DNA of 15,568 bases from an uncultured Gilliamella sp. (GTDB lineage: Bacteria > Pseudomonadota > Gammaproteobacteria > Enterobacterales > Enterobacteriaceae): assembly GCA_945291235.1 (NCBI GenBank), contig CALYQY010000055.1, positions 1 through 15,568 of the forward strand, in the 5' to 3' direction. This document shows, one piece after another, positions 7,679-15,213 of the stretch. The translations under genes and the position numbers were made by a program. Under the pieces are notes generated by a model. It had not been told where the DNA came from and searched no databases. It saw nothing but the letters and a program-made list of their open reading frames with translations. Positions within the stretch are counted from its first letter, which is position 1, and every line of letters starts with the position of its first letter.

Positions 7679-8155
7679 TTAAATATAGTCAACTTTAATG
7701 ATATCAAACTCAACATCACCACCAGGCGTTTTAATTTGAACAGTATCACCGTCTTCTTTACCAATTAAACCACGGGCAATTGGTGAGTTAACTGAAATTA
7801 AATTTTGTTTGTAATCGGCTTCATCATCACCAACAATACGGTAGGTTGTTTCTTCGTCAGTATCTACATTTACAACGGTGACAGTGGCACCAAAAATAAT
7901 TCTTCCGGTATTTTTTACTTTGGTAATATCAATGATTTGTGCTTGCGATAATTTACTTTCAATTTCCTGAATGCGACCTTCACAAAATCCTTGTTGTTCT
8001 CTTGCGGCATGGTATTCGGCGTTTTCTTTCAAATCTCCGTGCGCTCTTGCTTCAGCTATAGCTGCTGTAATTTGAGGTCTTTTGACATTCTTCAGTTCTT
8101 CAAGTTCGGCACGTAACAACTCGGCTCCCTTTACCGTCATTGGGATTTGTTTCAT
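7679..8155 (-). CDS. greA: Transcription elongation factor GreA
   Basis: GreA enters the secondary channel of RNA polymerase and triggers cleavage of backtracked RNA so that stalled complexes can resume. The protein has 158 residues, the same as E. coli. Its N-terminal coiled coil (about 8-75) carries the acidic tip [17 protein letters not shown], with the Mg-coordinating D41 and E44. The C-terminal FKBP-like domain contains [31 protein letters not shown] and TPGGDVEF. The ATG at 8155 has AGGAA about 9 nt upstream. It converges on yhbY. A terminator-like hairpin lies in its leader (8187-8253), suggesting control by premature termination. In E. coli dacB is next to greA; here yicH is upstream and divergent instead. 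Confidence 0.97.
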   Translation of the reverse strand: MKQIPMTVKGAELLRAELEELKNVKRPQITAAIAEARAHGDLKENAEYHAAREQQGFCEGRIQEIESKLSQAQIIDITKVKNTGRIIFGATVTVVNVDTDEETTYRIVGDDEADYKQNLISVNSPIARGLIGKEDGDTVQIKTPGGDVEFDIIKVDYI

Positions 8156-8186
8156 CTCTGTTTTTTCCTATTTATCTATCGTAAAT

Positions 8187-8253
8187 AAAAAAAGAATAAC
8201 AATCCTTCATCTTAATCAAAAGAGAGGGCGTAATTAATTCAATTTGTTATTCT
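8187..8253 (-). terminator. Intrinsic terminator in the greA leader (GraL-like attenuator)
   Basis: On the minus strand AGAATAACAA (8244-8253) and TTGTTATTCT (8193-8202) form a perfect 10-bp stem, followed by six more T and ATTTA. The 41-nt loop can itself pair through TTAAT/ATTAA (8233-8237 and 8212-8216). It lies 32 bp before the greA start codon, so it is a leader terminator. In E. coli, incomplete termination in the greA leader gives the short GraL RNAs, and this has the same position. The stem is AT-rich, which suggests partial read-through. Confidence 0.6.
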
Positions 8254-8274
8254 AACGTCATAATTTTGGCTTGT

Positions 8275-8304
8275 TATATATTAACTGGAAAATCGGTTTA
8301 ACAA
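8275..8304 (-). promoter_or_regulatory. Possible greA promoter
   Basis: TTGTTA (8299-8304), 18 bp, TATATA (8275-8280) on the minus strand. Each hexamer matches 4 of 6 consensus bases. A start near 8268 would place the leader hairpin immediately downstream and give a terminated RNA of roughly 80 nt. Support is modest. Confidence 0.35.
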
Positions 8305-8399
8305 CAGATCATTTATATCAAAATCGAGTGCTATTTTAGTTAAAATCGGTTATCGTAATGTAATATCTAATTATTTATTGTTACTATTTAGTTTTTGTT

Positions 8400-10007
8400 A
8401 TGCGAACGATTCGATTATTACTGATTACTTTTTTAACAATTGTCTGGATTTTAATTTTGCTGGCTTACTTTGCTGTACAGACTAATTACGGCGCTAAATT
8501 TATTAGCCAACAATTATCAAAATTAAGCTCATATTCGATTTCAATCGGTAAAGTTAATCATTCTTTAGCTAACTTTTATGAAATATCTGTTGAAGATCTG
8601 ACGTTCAAAGATGAAAATCAACATGTTACTAAAATTGCTAAATTGATAATTGGATTTGATAAAAACGATTTGTGGCAGCTAAAGCATTTCAATTATATTG
8701 TTGTGGTCAATGGTGAGTTAGACGGTAGCAAAATTGAACAAGCTTCTATTTCAGCTAATGTCCTTAAATTGGTTGATTCGACCGTCAACGTTTCACTTAA
8801 TGACGGGAAAGATTCGTTAACTTTTCGGCAAATAAATGGTGGCATTAAACCATTTAATGTATCTGATCAACAATCGTATCAATTTGAATTATCATCACAG
8901 CAAGTTTCGTTTAATCATTTTCTGGTCGATAAAGTGTTGCTTCAAGGTTTTCAACGTGAAGGTACCATTTATATAACAAATTTAGGTGGTAACATTAATG
9001 ACGGGTTTTTTGTCAGTAAATTAAAAATACTAGCGGATAAGAGTTTGGATGTTGAGCAATTGAAACTTAATAACATTCACGTTCAATCTAAAGATAATCA
9101 ATATTTTGCACAATATCTGGATAAATTACCTAAAACGACTTTTCGTCAACTTTCCATGCTGAATAGTAGTATCCAATTGCCTGACTATACAATTGAAAAG
9201 GGCAATATTGAAACAACCAATATTATTTATGACAAGCAGTGGCAATTTAATCAAAGTGCGTTAGTTTTTAATGCCGATAATATCGTATGGAATGAGAAAC
9301 CGTTTTCTTCTGTTTTGCTGCAATTAATGCTTAAAAATGAGCATGATGTAGTCATTGAAAAAGCTATCGGTATTTGGAATCAAGGGCGATTAAGTTTAAA
9401 TGGAGATTGGAAAGATAATAATTTGCATATAGATAAATTATTAGTGACCGAAATTGATTTTAAGCTACCTAAGAAAATTGAACAGATTGTACTGCCTGAA
9501 TCGTTAAAACAGATTGATATTGATCGATTATCGATTTTGAAAGGTGGAATAATTAATACCAATCCTGACTATCCGTTTAATTTTGTCGATTTTCAAGCCT
9601 CCGGTAGCAAATTGCGTTTGGTTGAAAATAGAAAGTTAGGGCTTTTTAATGGCCAATTATTTGTTAAAGCCAATAATGGAACAGTTAATAAAATTGGAAT
9701 GATTTATCCTGATTTTTCCGTTAAATTTAATGATCAGCATCAAGCCTTATTGGCGTTTACTGCATTAGTTAATGGTGGCATGCTTGAATCGAATGCAATT
9801 GTCAATCCTTCGCTAGATAAATTAGAATCATTACATCTTAAAGCCTATGGGGTAAGTAGTATCTTTCTTGAAAAGTGGAAGTTAGTGAAACAGCTTCCTA
9901 ATGCTTCACATTATACTCTTGATTTACATGGCGAGATTGCTCCTTATAGCCTATCCGGTACATTTTTCGCAAATGGCAATCGTTATAACATCGAGCCTCA
10001 GCATTGA
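8400..10007 (+). CDS. yicH: AsmA-family inner-membrane protein YicH
   Basis: AsmA-family proteins are long beta-rich proteins anchored in the inner membrane by one N-terminal helix. Larger members are thought to move phospholipids through the periplasm; YicH itself has no proven function. Here residues about 5-27 form the anchor, followed by the YicH-type start QTNYGAKFISQQLS and VNHSLANFYEISVEDLTF. Later blocks INGGIKPF, ITNLGGNI and NPDYPFNFVDFQASGSKLRLV also align with E. coli YicH. At 535 residues it is somewhat shorter than the E. coli protein (569), mainly at the C-terminus. No Shine-Dalgarno sequence precedes the ATG, and AT-rich DNA surrounds it. It is divergent from greA and lies 101 bp ahead of hslR, a different neighbourhood from E. 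coli. Confidence 0.85.
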   Translation: MRTIRLLLITFLTIVWILILLAYFAVQTNYGAKFISQQLSKLSSYSISIGKVNHSLANFYEISVEDLTFKDENQHVTKIAKLIIGFDKNDLWQLKHFNYIVVVNGELDGSKIEQASISANVLKLVDSTVNVSLNDGKDSLTFRQINGGIKPFNVSDQQSYQFELSSQQVSFNHFLVDKVLLQGFQREGTIYITNLGGNINDGFFVSKLKILADKSLDVEQLKLNNIHVQSKDNQYFAQYLDKLPKTTFRQLSMLNSSIQLPDYTIEKGNIETTNIIYDKQWQFNQSALVFNADNIVWNEKPFSSVLLQLMLKNEHDVVIEKAIGIWNQGRLSLNGDWKDNNLHIDKLLVTEIDFKLPKKIEQIVLPESLKQIDIDRLSILKGGIINTNPDYPFNFVDFQASGSKLRLVENRKLGLFNGQLFVKANNGTVNKIGMIYPDFSVKFNDQHQALLAFTALVNGGMLESNAIVNPSLDKLESLHLKAYGVSSIFLEKWKLVKQLPNASHYTLDLHGEIAPYSLSGTFFANGNRYNIEPQH

Positions 10008-10033
10008 TATTTCTAAAAACAACCTTATATAAT
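10004..10033 (+). promoter_or_regulatory. Predicted promoter of hslR-hslO, overlapping the yicH stop
   Basis: TTGATA (10004-10009, 5 of 6 consensus bases), 18 bp, perfect TATAAT (10028-10033). The -35 includes the yicH stop codon. This is a sigma-70-type signal. I see no sigma-32 heat-shock consensus before hslR, although the E. coli hslR-hslO genes are heat-induced. Confidence 0.65.
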
Positions 10034-10108
10034 TCGCTAAGATGTTCTAAGCTTTATTTTTTAACTGCGATAAAATGAGCTTGATTAGAAAAGTGAAATG
10101 AGGAAGTC

Positions 10109-10507
10109 ATGGACAGTGTAAGATTAGATAAGTGGCTTTGGGCTGCCAGATTTTATAAAACACGTTCACTTGCACGTGAAATGGTCGACGGTGGTAAAGT
10201 CCATTATAATGGTCAACGGACTAAGCCTAGTAAAATAGTCGAAATTGGTGCAATGTTGACACTTCGCCAAGGTTCTGACCAAAAAACAATTCAAATCTTA
10301 GCTATTAGTGAGCAGCGCAGACCAGCGGCAGAGGCTCAATTACTCTATCAAGAAACGCAAGAAAGTATCGCAAAACGTGAAATGGTGGCGCAAGCACGTA
10401 AGCTTAATGCATTGACAATGCCGCATCCGGATAGAAGACCGGATAAAAAAGAGCGGCGTAATTTGATTCGATTCAAAAATGAAAGACAACAAGGCGACAA
10501 CTATTAA
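10109..10507 (+). CDS. hslR: Heat shock protein 15 (ribosome-associated), HslR
   Basis: Hsp15 binds free 50S subunits that still carry a nascent chain with tRNA after abortive translation, helping to recycle them. The S4-type RNA-binding domain occupies residues 4 to about 60, with [20 protein letters not shown] and [20 protein letters not shown] as its hallmarks. The basic C-terminal helix contains [34 protein letters not shown] and a short tail. It has 132 residues (E. coli 133). GAGGA stands 4 nt before the ATG, a short but usable spacing. hslO begins 2 nt after the stop codon, so the two are almost certainly one transcript, as in E. coli. Confidence 0.95.
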   Translation: MDSVRLDKWLWAARFYKTRSLAREMVDGGKVHYNGQRTKPSKIVEIGAMLTLRQGSDQKTIQILAISEQRRPAAEAQLLYQETQESIAKREMVAQARKLNALTMPHPDRRPDKKERRNLIRFKNERQQGDNY

Positions 10508-10508
10508 T

Positions 10509-11372
10509 ATGGATACTCTAAATCGATTTTTATTTGATAATCACCCAATTCGGGGTGAAATTACCCGTCTTGAACAGACATATGAAACTATTTTAGAAAA
10601 TCATACTTATCCTGTAGCAGTACAAAATTTACTGGGTGAGTTATTGGTTGCAACCAGTTTATTAACTGCGACTTTAAAATTTGAAGGGGATATCGCTGTG
10701 CAGTTGCAAGGTGATGGTCCATTATCACTAGCGGTTGTAAATGGTAATCATCAACAGCAATTACGTGGCGTAGCACGGGTTAACGGTGATATTGCTGATA
10801 ATGCAACGCTTAAAGATATGGTTGGTAATGGTTATATTGTCATCACTATTACGCCTAAAAATGGCGAGCGTTATCAAGGTATTGTTGGGCTTGAGAAAGA
10901 TACTTTAATTGGTTGTATTGAAAATTATTTTATGCAATCCGAACAGTTACCTACCCGATTGTTTGTCAAAACTGGGGTATGTAATAATAAGCCAATGGCG
11001 GCCGGCATTTTATTACAGGTACTTCCGGCAAACGAAGGTACTGACGAATCTTTCGAGCACCTTTGTGCGTTAACGGAAACGATCACACGTGACGAACTAT
11101 TCCAACTTTCAACTGACGAGATTTTATATCGCCTTTATAATCAAGAAGAAGTTCGACTGTTTGAAGCACATCCTATTATTTTCAAATGTAGCTGTTCGCG
11201 CGAGCGTTGTGAAGATAGTTTAATGACGCTACCCGCTCATGAAGTTGATGAAATTTTAAAAGAAGAGGGCGGTAAAATCGATATTCATTGTGATTATTGT
11301 GGCAAACATTATCTGATTGATGCAATTGATATTGCTGAGATGAGAAGAAAACAGAATTTGAATTATCACTAA
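10509..11372 (+). CDS. hslO: Redox-regulated chaperone Hsp33, HslO
   Basis: Hsp33 is a cytoplasmic holdase that is off when reduced and zinc-bound. It unfolds and becomes active when its cysteines are oxidised under heat or bleach stress. The zinc site CSCSRERC plus CDYC is intact, giving C227, C229, C261 and C264; C234 and C186 are additional. The N-terminal domain has [26 protein letters not shown] and [17 protein letters not shown] start the gene at the ATG at 10509 (287 residues), which lies 2 nt after the hslR stop and matches the usual N-terminus. An ATG at 10479 would add ten residues inside hslR with no ribosome binding site. Only AAGG, 14 nt upstream, is visible, so translation may be coupled to hslR. 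Confidence 0.95.
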   Translation: MDTLNRFLFDNHPIRGEITRLEQTYETILENHTYPVAVQNLLGELLVATSLLTATLKFEGDIAVQLQGDGPLSLAVVNGNHQQQLRGVARVNGDIADNATLKDMVGNGYIVITITPKNGERYQGIVGLEKDTLIGCIENYFMQSEQLPTRLFVKTGVCNNKPMAAGILLQVLPANEGTDESFEHLCALTETITRDELFQLSTDEILYRLYNQEEVRLFEAHPIIFKCSCSRERCEDSLMTLPAHEVDEILKEEGGKIDIHCDYCGKHYLIDAIDIAEMRRKQNLNYH

Positions 11373-11386
11373 TCTACATATAAAAA

Positions 11387-11418
11387 TACCACTAAGATCG
11401 TGAAGAATTTTAGTGGTA
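11387..11418 (-). terminator. Inverted repeat with T run on the minus strand
   Basis: TACCACTAA (11387-11395) and TTAGTGGTA (11410-11418) form a perfect 9-bp stem with a 14-nt loop. Only the minus strand has a T run after it (TTTTTATATG), so it would end minus-strand transcripts from trmO, about 145 bp after that gene. It also sits directly after hslO. Confidence 0.4.
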
Positions 11419-11503
11419 AAGTGAAATATAGGGAATTAAACCCATATGTAATTTACCAGAATGACTTAAATTTTCAATTAATTTTATATACAATCGATAA
11501 CAA

Positions 11504-11526
11504 TTTTGTAAATCCTCTTTACAAAA
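11504..11526. repeat. Perfect AT-rich palindrome between hslO and trmO
   Basis: TTTTGTAAA-TCCTC-TTTACAAAA: a 9-bp inverted repeat with a 5-bp centre, 38 bp after the trmO stop codon. It has no T run on either side and only one GC pair per arm, so it is a poor terminator. Its shape is that of a dimeric-protein binding site, but it lies between convergent genes. Confidence 0.45.
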
Positions 11527-11563
11527 GTCAACCATTTAATTAGTTAGCTTTTTATACAACTCT

Positions 11564-12271
11564 TCAATCTATTATCGTTATTTGGTCAACTATCGCGTGT
11601 TGATTAATAATTCTTCCTTTGATATTAAAATGATATAAAGTCAAGCCAAACTCTTGTTCCGTTTTATCTTTGCGCTTATAAGCAGGTCTTGGGTCTTGTG
11701 ATATTACTTGAGAGATTAACGTTGCCAACTGAGGATAATCTTGTTTTTGTCGCTCTAAAAATTGCTGTACAAACGGTGAAAATGTGACGGTTAATACGGT
11801 TTCGGGCACTGTCTGGGCATAGCTAGCTTTGGCTTGTGGATAACTATCACAATAAGGGATATAAGGTTTGATATCGATAATTGGTGTGCCGTCGACTAAA
11901 TCAAGGCTGCCCAGTTTTAAAATGACTTGTTTTTGAACAACGGTAATATCTTTTAATTCTACCGCAGAAAGACCAATATGATTAGGTCTAAATGGCGAAC
12001 GAGTGGCAAATACGCCTAAAGTTTTATTACCGCCTAAGCGTGGAGGGCGAACCGTTGAGCGCCATTTTTCAGGATCGATGTGGTGGAACAGAAATAACAG
12101 CCACAAATGTGAAAACTGCTCTAAACCTTTCACACTATTAGGATCGTTATAAGGTGCTAATAAATGCAGCTCCCCTTGACCTGCTGAAACGAGATTAGGT
12201 TGCCTTGGTACAGCAAATTTTTCGCTGTAAGGTGAACGTATTATGCCAATAGGATTAATTTGCCGATTCAT
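11564..12271 (-). CDS. trmO: tRNA (N6-threonylcarbamoyladenosine37-N6)-methyltransferase TrmO
   Basis: TrmO (formerly YaeB or TsaA) adds a methyl group from S-adenosylmethionine to t6A37 of threonine tRNAs to give m6t6A. The first half is the beta-barrel methyltransferase domain with the motifs IGIIRSPYSEKFAVPRQP, GLEQFSHLWLLFLFH, RPPRLGGNKTLGVFATRSPF and GSLDLVDGTPIIDIKPYIPY. The C-terminal half contains DPRPAYKRKD, typical of the enterobacterial form. It has 235 residues, the same size as in E. coli. The ATG at 12271 lacks a clear ribosome binding site. It lies between hslO and metQ; in E. coli rcsF stands between trmO and metQ but is absent here. Confidence 0.95.
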   Translation of the reverse strand: MNRQINPIGIIRSPYSEKFAVPRQPNLVSAGQGELHLLAPYNDPNSVKGLEQFSHLWLLFLFHHIDPEKWRSTVRPPRLGGNKTLGVFATRSPFRPNHIGLSAVELKDITVVQKQVILKLGSLDLVDGTPIIDIKPYIPYCDSYPQAKASYAQTVPETVLTVTFSPFVQQFLERQKQDYPQLATLISQVISQDPRPAYKRKDKTEQEFGLTLYHFNIKGRIINQHAIVDQITIID

Positions 12272-12347
12272 TATCTTTTATGATGTATTGAGCCATTTGT
12301 AGGTAATTATTATATCACTCGATAGATAAATTTAATTCAGATGTTTA

Positions 12348-12368
12348 CCGCCGACATAAAGTCGGCGG
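12348..12368 (-). terminator. Strong GC hairpin after metQ
   Basis: CCGCCGAC-5 nt-GTCGGCGG forms a perfect 8-bp, very GC-rich stem 34 bp past the metQ stop codon in otherwise AT-rich DNA. On the minus strand the tail is TAAACATC, not a T run. It probably marks the 3' end of metNIQ mRNA, by termination with help or by blocking exonucleases. Confidence 0.5.
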
Positions 12369-12401
12369 AATAGTGATCAATAGCTGTTTGTGAGTGGATT
12401 A

Positions 12402-13298
12402 TTACCAACCACGAATTGCCCCACCATTAAAGATTTCATCAGCTTTTTTAGCAACGGCATCAGTTTGATAAGCTTTAACAAAGTTTTTTACGTTTTCATT
12501 ATCTTTATCAGCTTCACGCGATACGATAATGTTCACATATGGAGACTCTTTATCTTCTACAAAAACACCATCTTTGCTTGGCGTTAAATTTGCTTGTCCG
12601 GCAAAAGCATTATTAATGATTGCCAAATCTACCTGAGCATCGTCTAAAGAGCGAGGTAGCATTGGTGCTTCAAGTTCAACAATCTTATAGTCATAAGGAT
12701 TGCTGGTAATATCAAGTACTGTTGGTAATAACCCTTTTGCTTTATCAACTGTTATTAACCCTTCGTGTTGCAATAATAGTAATGCACGACCTAAGTTTGT
12801 TGGGTCATTTGGAATAGCAATGGTTGACTTAGCTGGAATAAAAAAGGTTTCATCACGAGGTGATTTAACTTTTACCCCTTCGCCAGTTTCGGCAGAAGCG
12901 TCAATTGGTTTAAGTTTATGAGTATAACTTGCAATTGGATATACAAAAGAGTTACCAACAACAGCAAGTTTATATCCACGTTCTTTAATTTGCTCATCTA
13001 GATATGGTTTATGTTGGAAAGCATTAACATCAATTAAACCGTCATTTAAAGCTTGATTTGGTGTAACGTAGTCATTAAAAATAACTAACTCAACATCAAT
13101 ATTATAAAGATCTTTAGCCTGCTTCTTAACTACTTCTGCCACCTCCTGTTCTGGCCCTGAAATCACCCCAACTTTAAGTGAGCTTACTTTGGTTGGTTCA
13201 GCTGGTTTGTTTTCGGTTGTTGATTGTTTGTTATCACAACCTGTTAAAAAAAATGCACTCACCAAGGTGGTGACTAGTGCTAGCTGTTTAATTGACAT
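12402..13298 (-). CDS. metQ: Methionine-binding lipoprotein MetQ
   Basis: MetQ is the substrate-binding lipoprotein that delivers D- and L-methionine to the MetNI transporter. The signal peptide ends with lipobox LTGC, so C21 is the lipidated residue. D22 at position +2 is the classic inner-membrane retention signal. The mature protein carries LKVGVISGPEQEVAEVVKKQ, DVNAFQHKPYLD, AIPNDPTNLGRALLLLQ, LEAPMLPRSLDDAQVDLAIINNAFA and FVEDKESPYVNIIVSRE, and it ends FNGGAIRGW. At 298 residues it is longer than E. coli MetQ (271), largely through an insertion of about 19 residues near 134-157. The ATG at 13298 has GGAG 6 nt upstream; an in-frame TTG 12 bp earlier overlaps that site and is not the start. 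It follows metI by 14 bp. Confidence 0.95.
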   Translation of the reverse strand: MSIKQLALVTTLVSAFFLTGCDNKQSTTENKPAEPTKVSSLKVGVISGPEQEVAEVVKKQAKDLYNIDVELVIFNDYVTPNQALNDGLIDVNAFQHKPYLDEQIKERGYKLAVVGNSFVYPIASYTHKLKPIDASAETGEGVKVKSPRDETFFIPAKSTIAIPNDPTNLGRALLLLQHEGLITVDKAKGLLPTVLDITSNPYDYKIVELEAPMLPRSLDDAQVDLAIINNAFAGQANLTPSKDGVFVEDKESPYVNIIVSREADKDNENVKNFVKAYQTDAVAKKADEIFNGGAIRGW

Positions 13299-13312
13299 AA
13301 TTTTCTCCAAAA

Positions 13313-14074
13313 TTAATGATGAGTAACACGTTTAACAATACTATTGCCAATAAACTGAATAATAAAGACAATAATGATTAAGATAACCAAAACCGTATTC
13401 ATTATAGCAGGCTTATAACCGTTGTAACCATATTGAATTGCCAGTTGTCCAAGACCGCCAGCACCGACCGCACCAGCCATCGCAATATAGCCAGTCAAGG
13501 TAATGAGTGTAATGGTCATACTATTAACAATAACCGGCAGTGATTCGGGTAATAGCACCTTATAAATTATTTGTAATGGTGTGGCGCCCATTGAACGAGC
13601 GGCTTCAATAAGTCCTTTGGGTACGTCTAGCAAGGCATTTTCAATCATACGAGCAATTAATGGTGATACGCCAATACTTAATGGCACTACTGCTGCTTGT
13701 TTCCCAATAAATGTTCCCATTAAAAAGGTTGTAAAAGGTATTATCCAAACAATTAATATAATAAAAGGAATAGAGCGAAAAATATTGGTGATAAATGAAA
13801 TAACACTATTGGCGGCATAACAATCTAAAATTTGCCCTTTACGAGTGGTGTAAAGCAATATTCCTATTGGTAAGCCAATCACTGTACCCCAAAAGCCTGA
13901 TAAAATGACCATATAAAGTGTCTCATCAGTGGCTTGTGCCATTTTAAATAGCATCGCTTCATTAAAGCCATTAAATGATGAGCAAAATGCGACAAAATTT
14001 GCCCAAAAGTCGGAGCCGGCTAAAAATCGAAATAATGATTCAAATGGTTTAAATGATGGAATAAAATTAAACAT
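13313..14074 (-). CDS. metI: Methionine ABC transporter permease MetI
   Basis: MetI is the inner-membrane permease, working as a dimer with two MetN subunits. From about residue 50 it follows E. coli MetI closely: [66 protein letters not shown] (with the EAA loop that contacts MetN), [22 protein letters not shown] and the final helix. At 253 residues it exceeds the E. coli protein (217) by about 36, all at the N-terminus, a Phe-rich stretch starting [15 protein letters not shown]. The long start is supported: GAGGTG lies 7 nt before the ATG at 14074, while the internal ATGs at residues 41 and 45 have no ribosome binding site. It overlaps the 3' end of metN by 8 nt. Confidence 0.95.
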   Translation of the reverse strand: MFNFIPSFKPFESLFRFLAGSDFWANFVAFCSSFNGFNEAMLFKMAQATDETLYMVILSGFWGTVIGLPIGILLYTTRKGQILDCYAANSVISFITNIFRSIPFIILIVWIIPFTTFLMGTFIGKQAAVVPLSIGVSPLIARMIENALLDVPKGLIEAARSMGATPLQIIYKVLLPESLPVIVNSMTITLITLTGYIAMAGAVGAGGLGQLAIQYGYNGYKPAIMNTVLVILIIIVFIIQFIGNSIVKRVTHH

Positions 14075-15098
14075 AGCCCAGCACCTCTACTTTGGTGTTA
14101 TTTTTTTCTAAAAATTGTATTGCTGATAACGTACTATTAGGTTTGCCTTTCATTTCAGCTAGCATCAACCCGAATTTGACACCACCGGCATAATCCATTT
14201 GCGCACTGATAATGTTACTATCAATATCAAATTCTTTGGCAATTTGCGAAAGTAAAGGTAAATCAACCGATACGCCACTAAATTCTAAACGTACTAACGG
14301 ATTGAGTCCTTCTTTATGTTCTGGCGTAAGGCGAATTAAGTAATCATCTGGTATGGTCAAATGTAACGTCGATTGAATAAATTGTCGGGCAATTTCGGTT
14401 TTAGCATGCGAAAACATTTCACCGACTGAAGATTGCTCGACTAATTCACCATTACTGATCACAGCAACTTGATCGCAAATCTGTTTTACCACGTCCATTT
14501 CATGGGTAATTAATAAAATGGTTAATCCCAATTTTTGATTAATGTCTTTGAGTAATGCCAAAATCGAACGAGTAGTTTCAGGATCGAGCGCACTGGTGGC
14601 TTCATCACACAATAATACTTTAGGGTCACTAGCCAATGCTCTTGCAATAGCTACGCGTTGTTTTTGTCCGCCGGATAAATTTGCCGGGTAGACATTTGCT
14701 TTTTCGGTCAAACCAACTAACGCTATTAGTTCATTGACTTTTTGTTTAATCTTCGCTTTCGGTGTCTTATTTAACTCAAGCGGAAAAGCGATATTATCAA
14801 ATACCGTCCGAGAAGATAAAAGGTTAAAATGTTGAAAAATCATACTGATTTTGCGACGTACTTCAATTAGCTGTCGGTTAGATAAATCGGTGATATCTTG
14901 ATTATCAAAGAAAATTCTACCACTTGTTGGTTTTTCTAATAGATTAACGCAGCGAATAAGTGTACTCTTTCCGGCGCCGGATTTACCAATAACACCATAA
15001 ATCTTGCCTTGCGGAACATGGATTGTTATATTTTTTAAGGCATGAATTACCGTTTTATTCTGTTCAAATACTTTCGAAATATTTTGTAGTTTTATCAT
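14067..15098 (-). CDS. metN: Methionine ABC transporter ATPase MetN
   Basis: MetN hydrolyses ATP to drive methionine import through MetI. The nucleotide-binding domain shows Walker [10 protein letters not shown] (38-46), the Q-loop at Q89, signature LSGGQ (141-145), Walker B VLLCDE (161-166) and switch H199. The C-terminal part (about 260-343) is the ACT-like NIL domain, which in E. coli binds methionine and shuts transport down when the cytoplasm is replete (transinhibition). It has 343 residues, the same as E. coli. It is the first gene of metN-metI-metQ and carries a MetJ-box promoter upstream. No good Shine-Dalgarno sequence precedes the ATG. Confidence 0.97.
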   Translation of the reverse strand: MIKLQNISKVFEQNKTVIHALKNITIHVPQGKIYGVIGKSGAGKSTLIRCVNLLEKPTSGRIFFDNQDITDLSNRQLIEVRRKISMIFQHFNLLSSRTVFDNIAFPLELNKTPKAKIKQKVNELIALVGLTEKANVYPANLSGGQKQRVAIARALASDPKVLLCDEATSALDPETTRSILALLKDINQKLGLTILLITHEMDVVKQICDQVAVISNGELVEQSSVGEMFSHAKTEIARQFIQSTLHLTIPDDYLIRLTPEHKEGLNPLVRLEFSGVSVDLPLLSQIAKEFDIDSNIISAQMDYAGGVKFGLMLAEMKGKPNSTLSAIQFLEKNNTKVEVLGYV

Positions 15099-15128
15099 AA
15101 TATATAAAGATAAAGTTTGGATAATTGA

Positions 15129-15157
15129 ATATTAAGACGTCTAGACATCTAAGTCAA
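15129..15157 (-). promoter_or_regulatory. Promoter of metNIQ
   Basis: On the minus strand TTGACT (15152-15157, 5 of 6 consensus bases) is followed after exactly 17 bp by TAATAT (15129-15134). The spacer is one T plus two tandem 8-bp met boxes. The predicted transcript start is near 15122, about 25 nt before metN. Confidence 0.85.
15135..15150. promoter_or_regulatory. MetJ operator (two tandem met boxes)
   Basis: The box AGACGTCT (15135-15142) matches the MetJ consensus perfectly. The adjoining box AGACATCT (15143-15150) has one mismatch. Two abutting 8-bp boxes are the minimal operator for cooperative binding of two MetJ dimers with S-adenosylmethionine. They fill the spacer of the metN promoter, so bound MetJ would block RNA polymerase directly. 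No convincing third box is seen. Confidence 0.9.
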
Positions 15158-15170
15158 TCGATAATATGCT
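15142..15170 (+). promoter_or_regulatory. Possible gmhB promoter overlapping the MetJ operator
   Basis: TAGACA (15142-15147, 5 of 6 consensus bases), 17 bp, TATGCT (15165-15170). The -35 lies inside the second met box. Transcription would begin near 15177, about 37 nt before gmhB. Confidence 0.45.
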
Positions 15171-15213
15171 ATGCAAATTTGAGCGATATGTAAGCAAAGG
15201 AATACAAATAAAT

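Noticed and set aside
13299..13310. Upstream TTG start for metQ
   Set aside because: The TTG overlaps the GGAG ribosome binding site of the ATG at 13298, and the ATG start gives a normal lipoprotein signal peptide.
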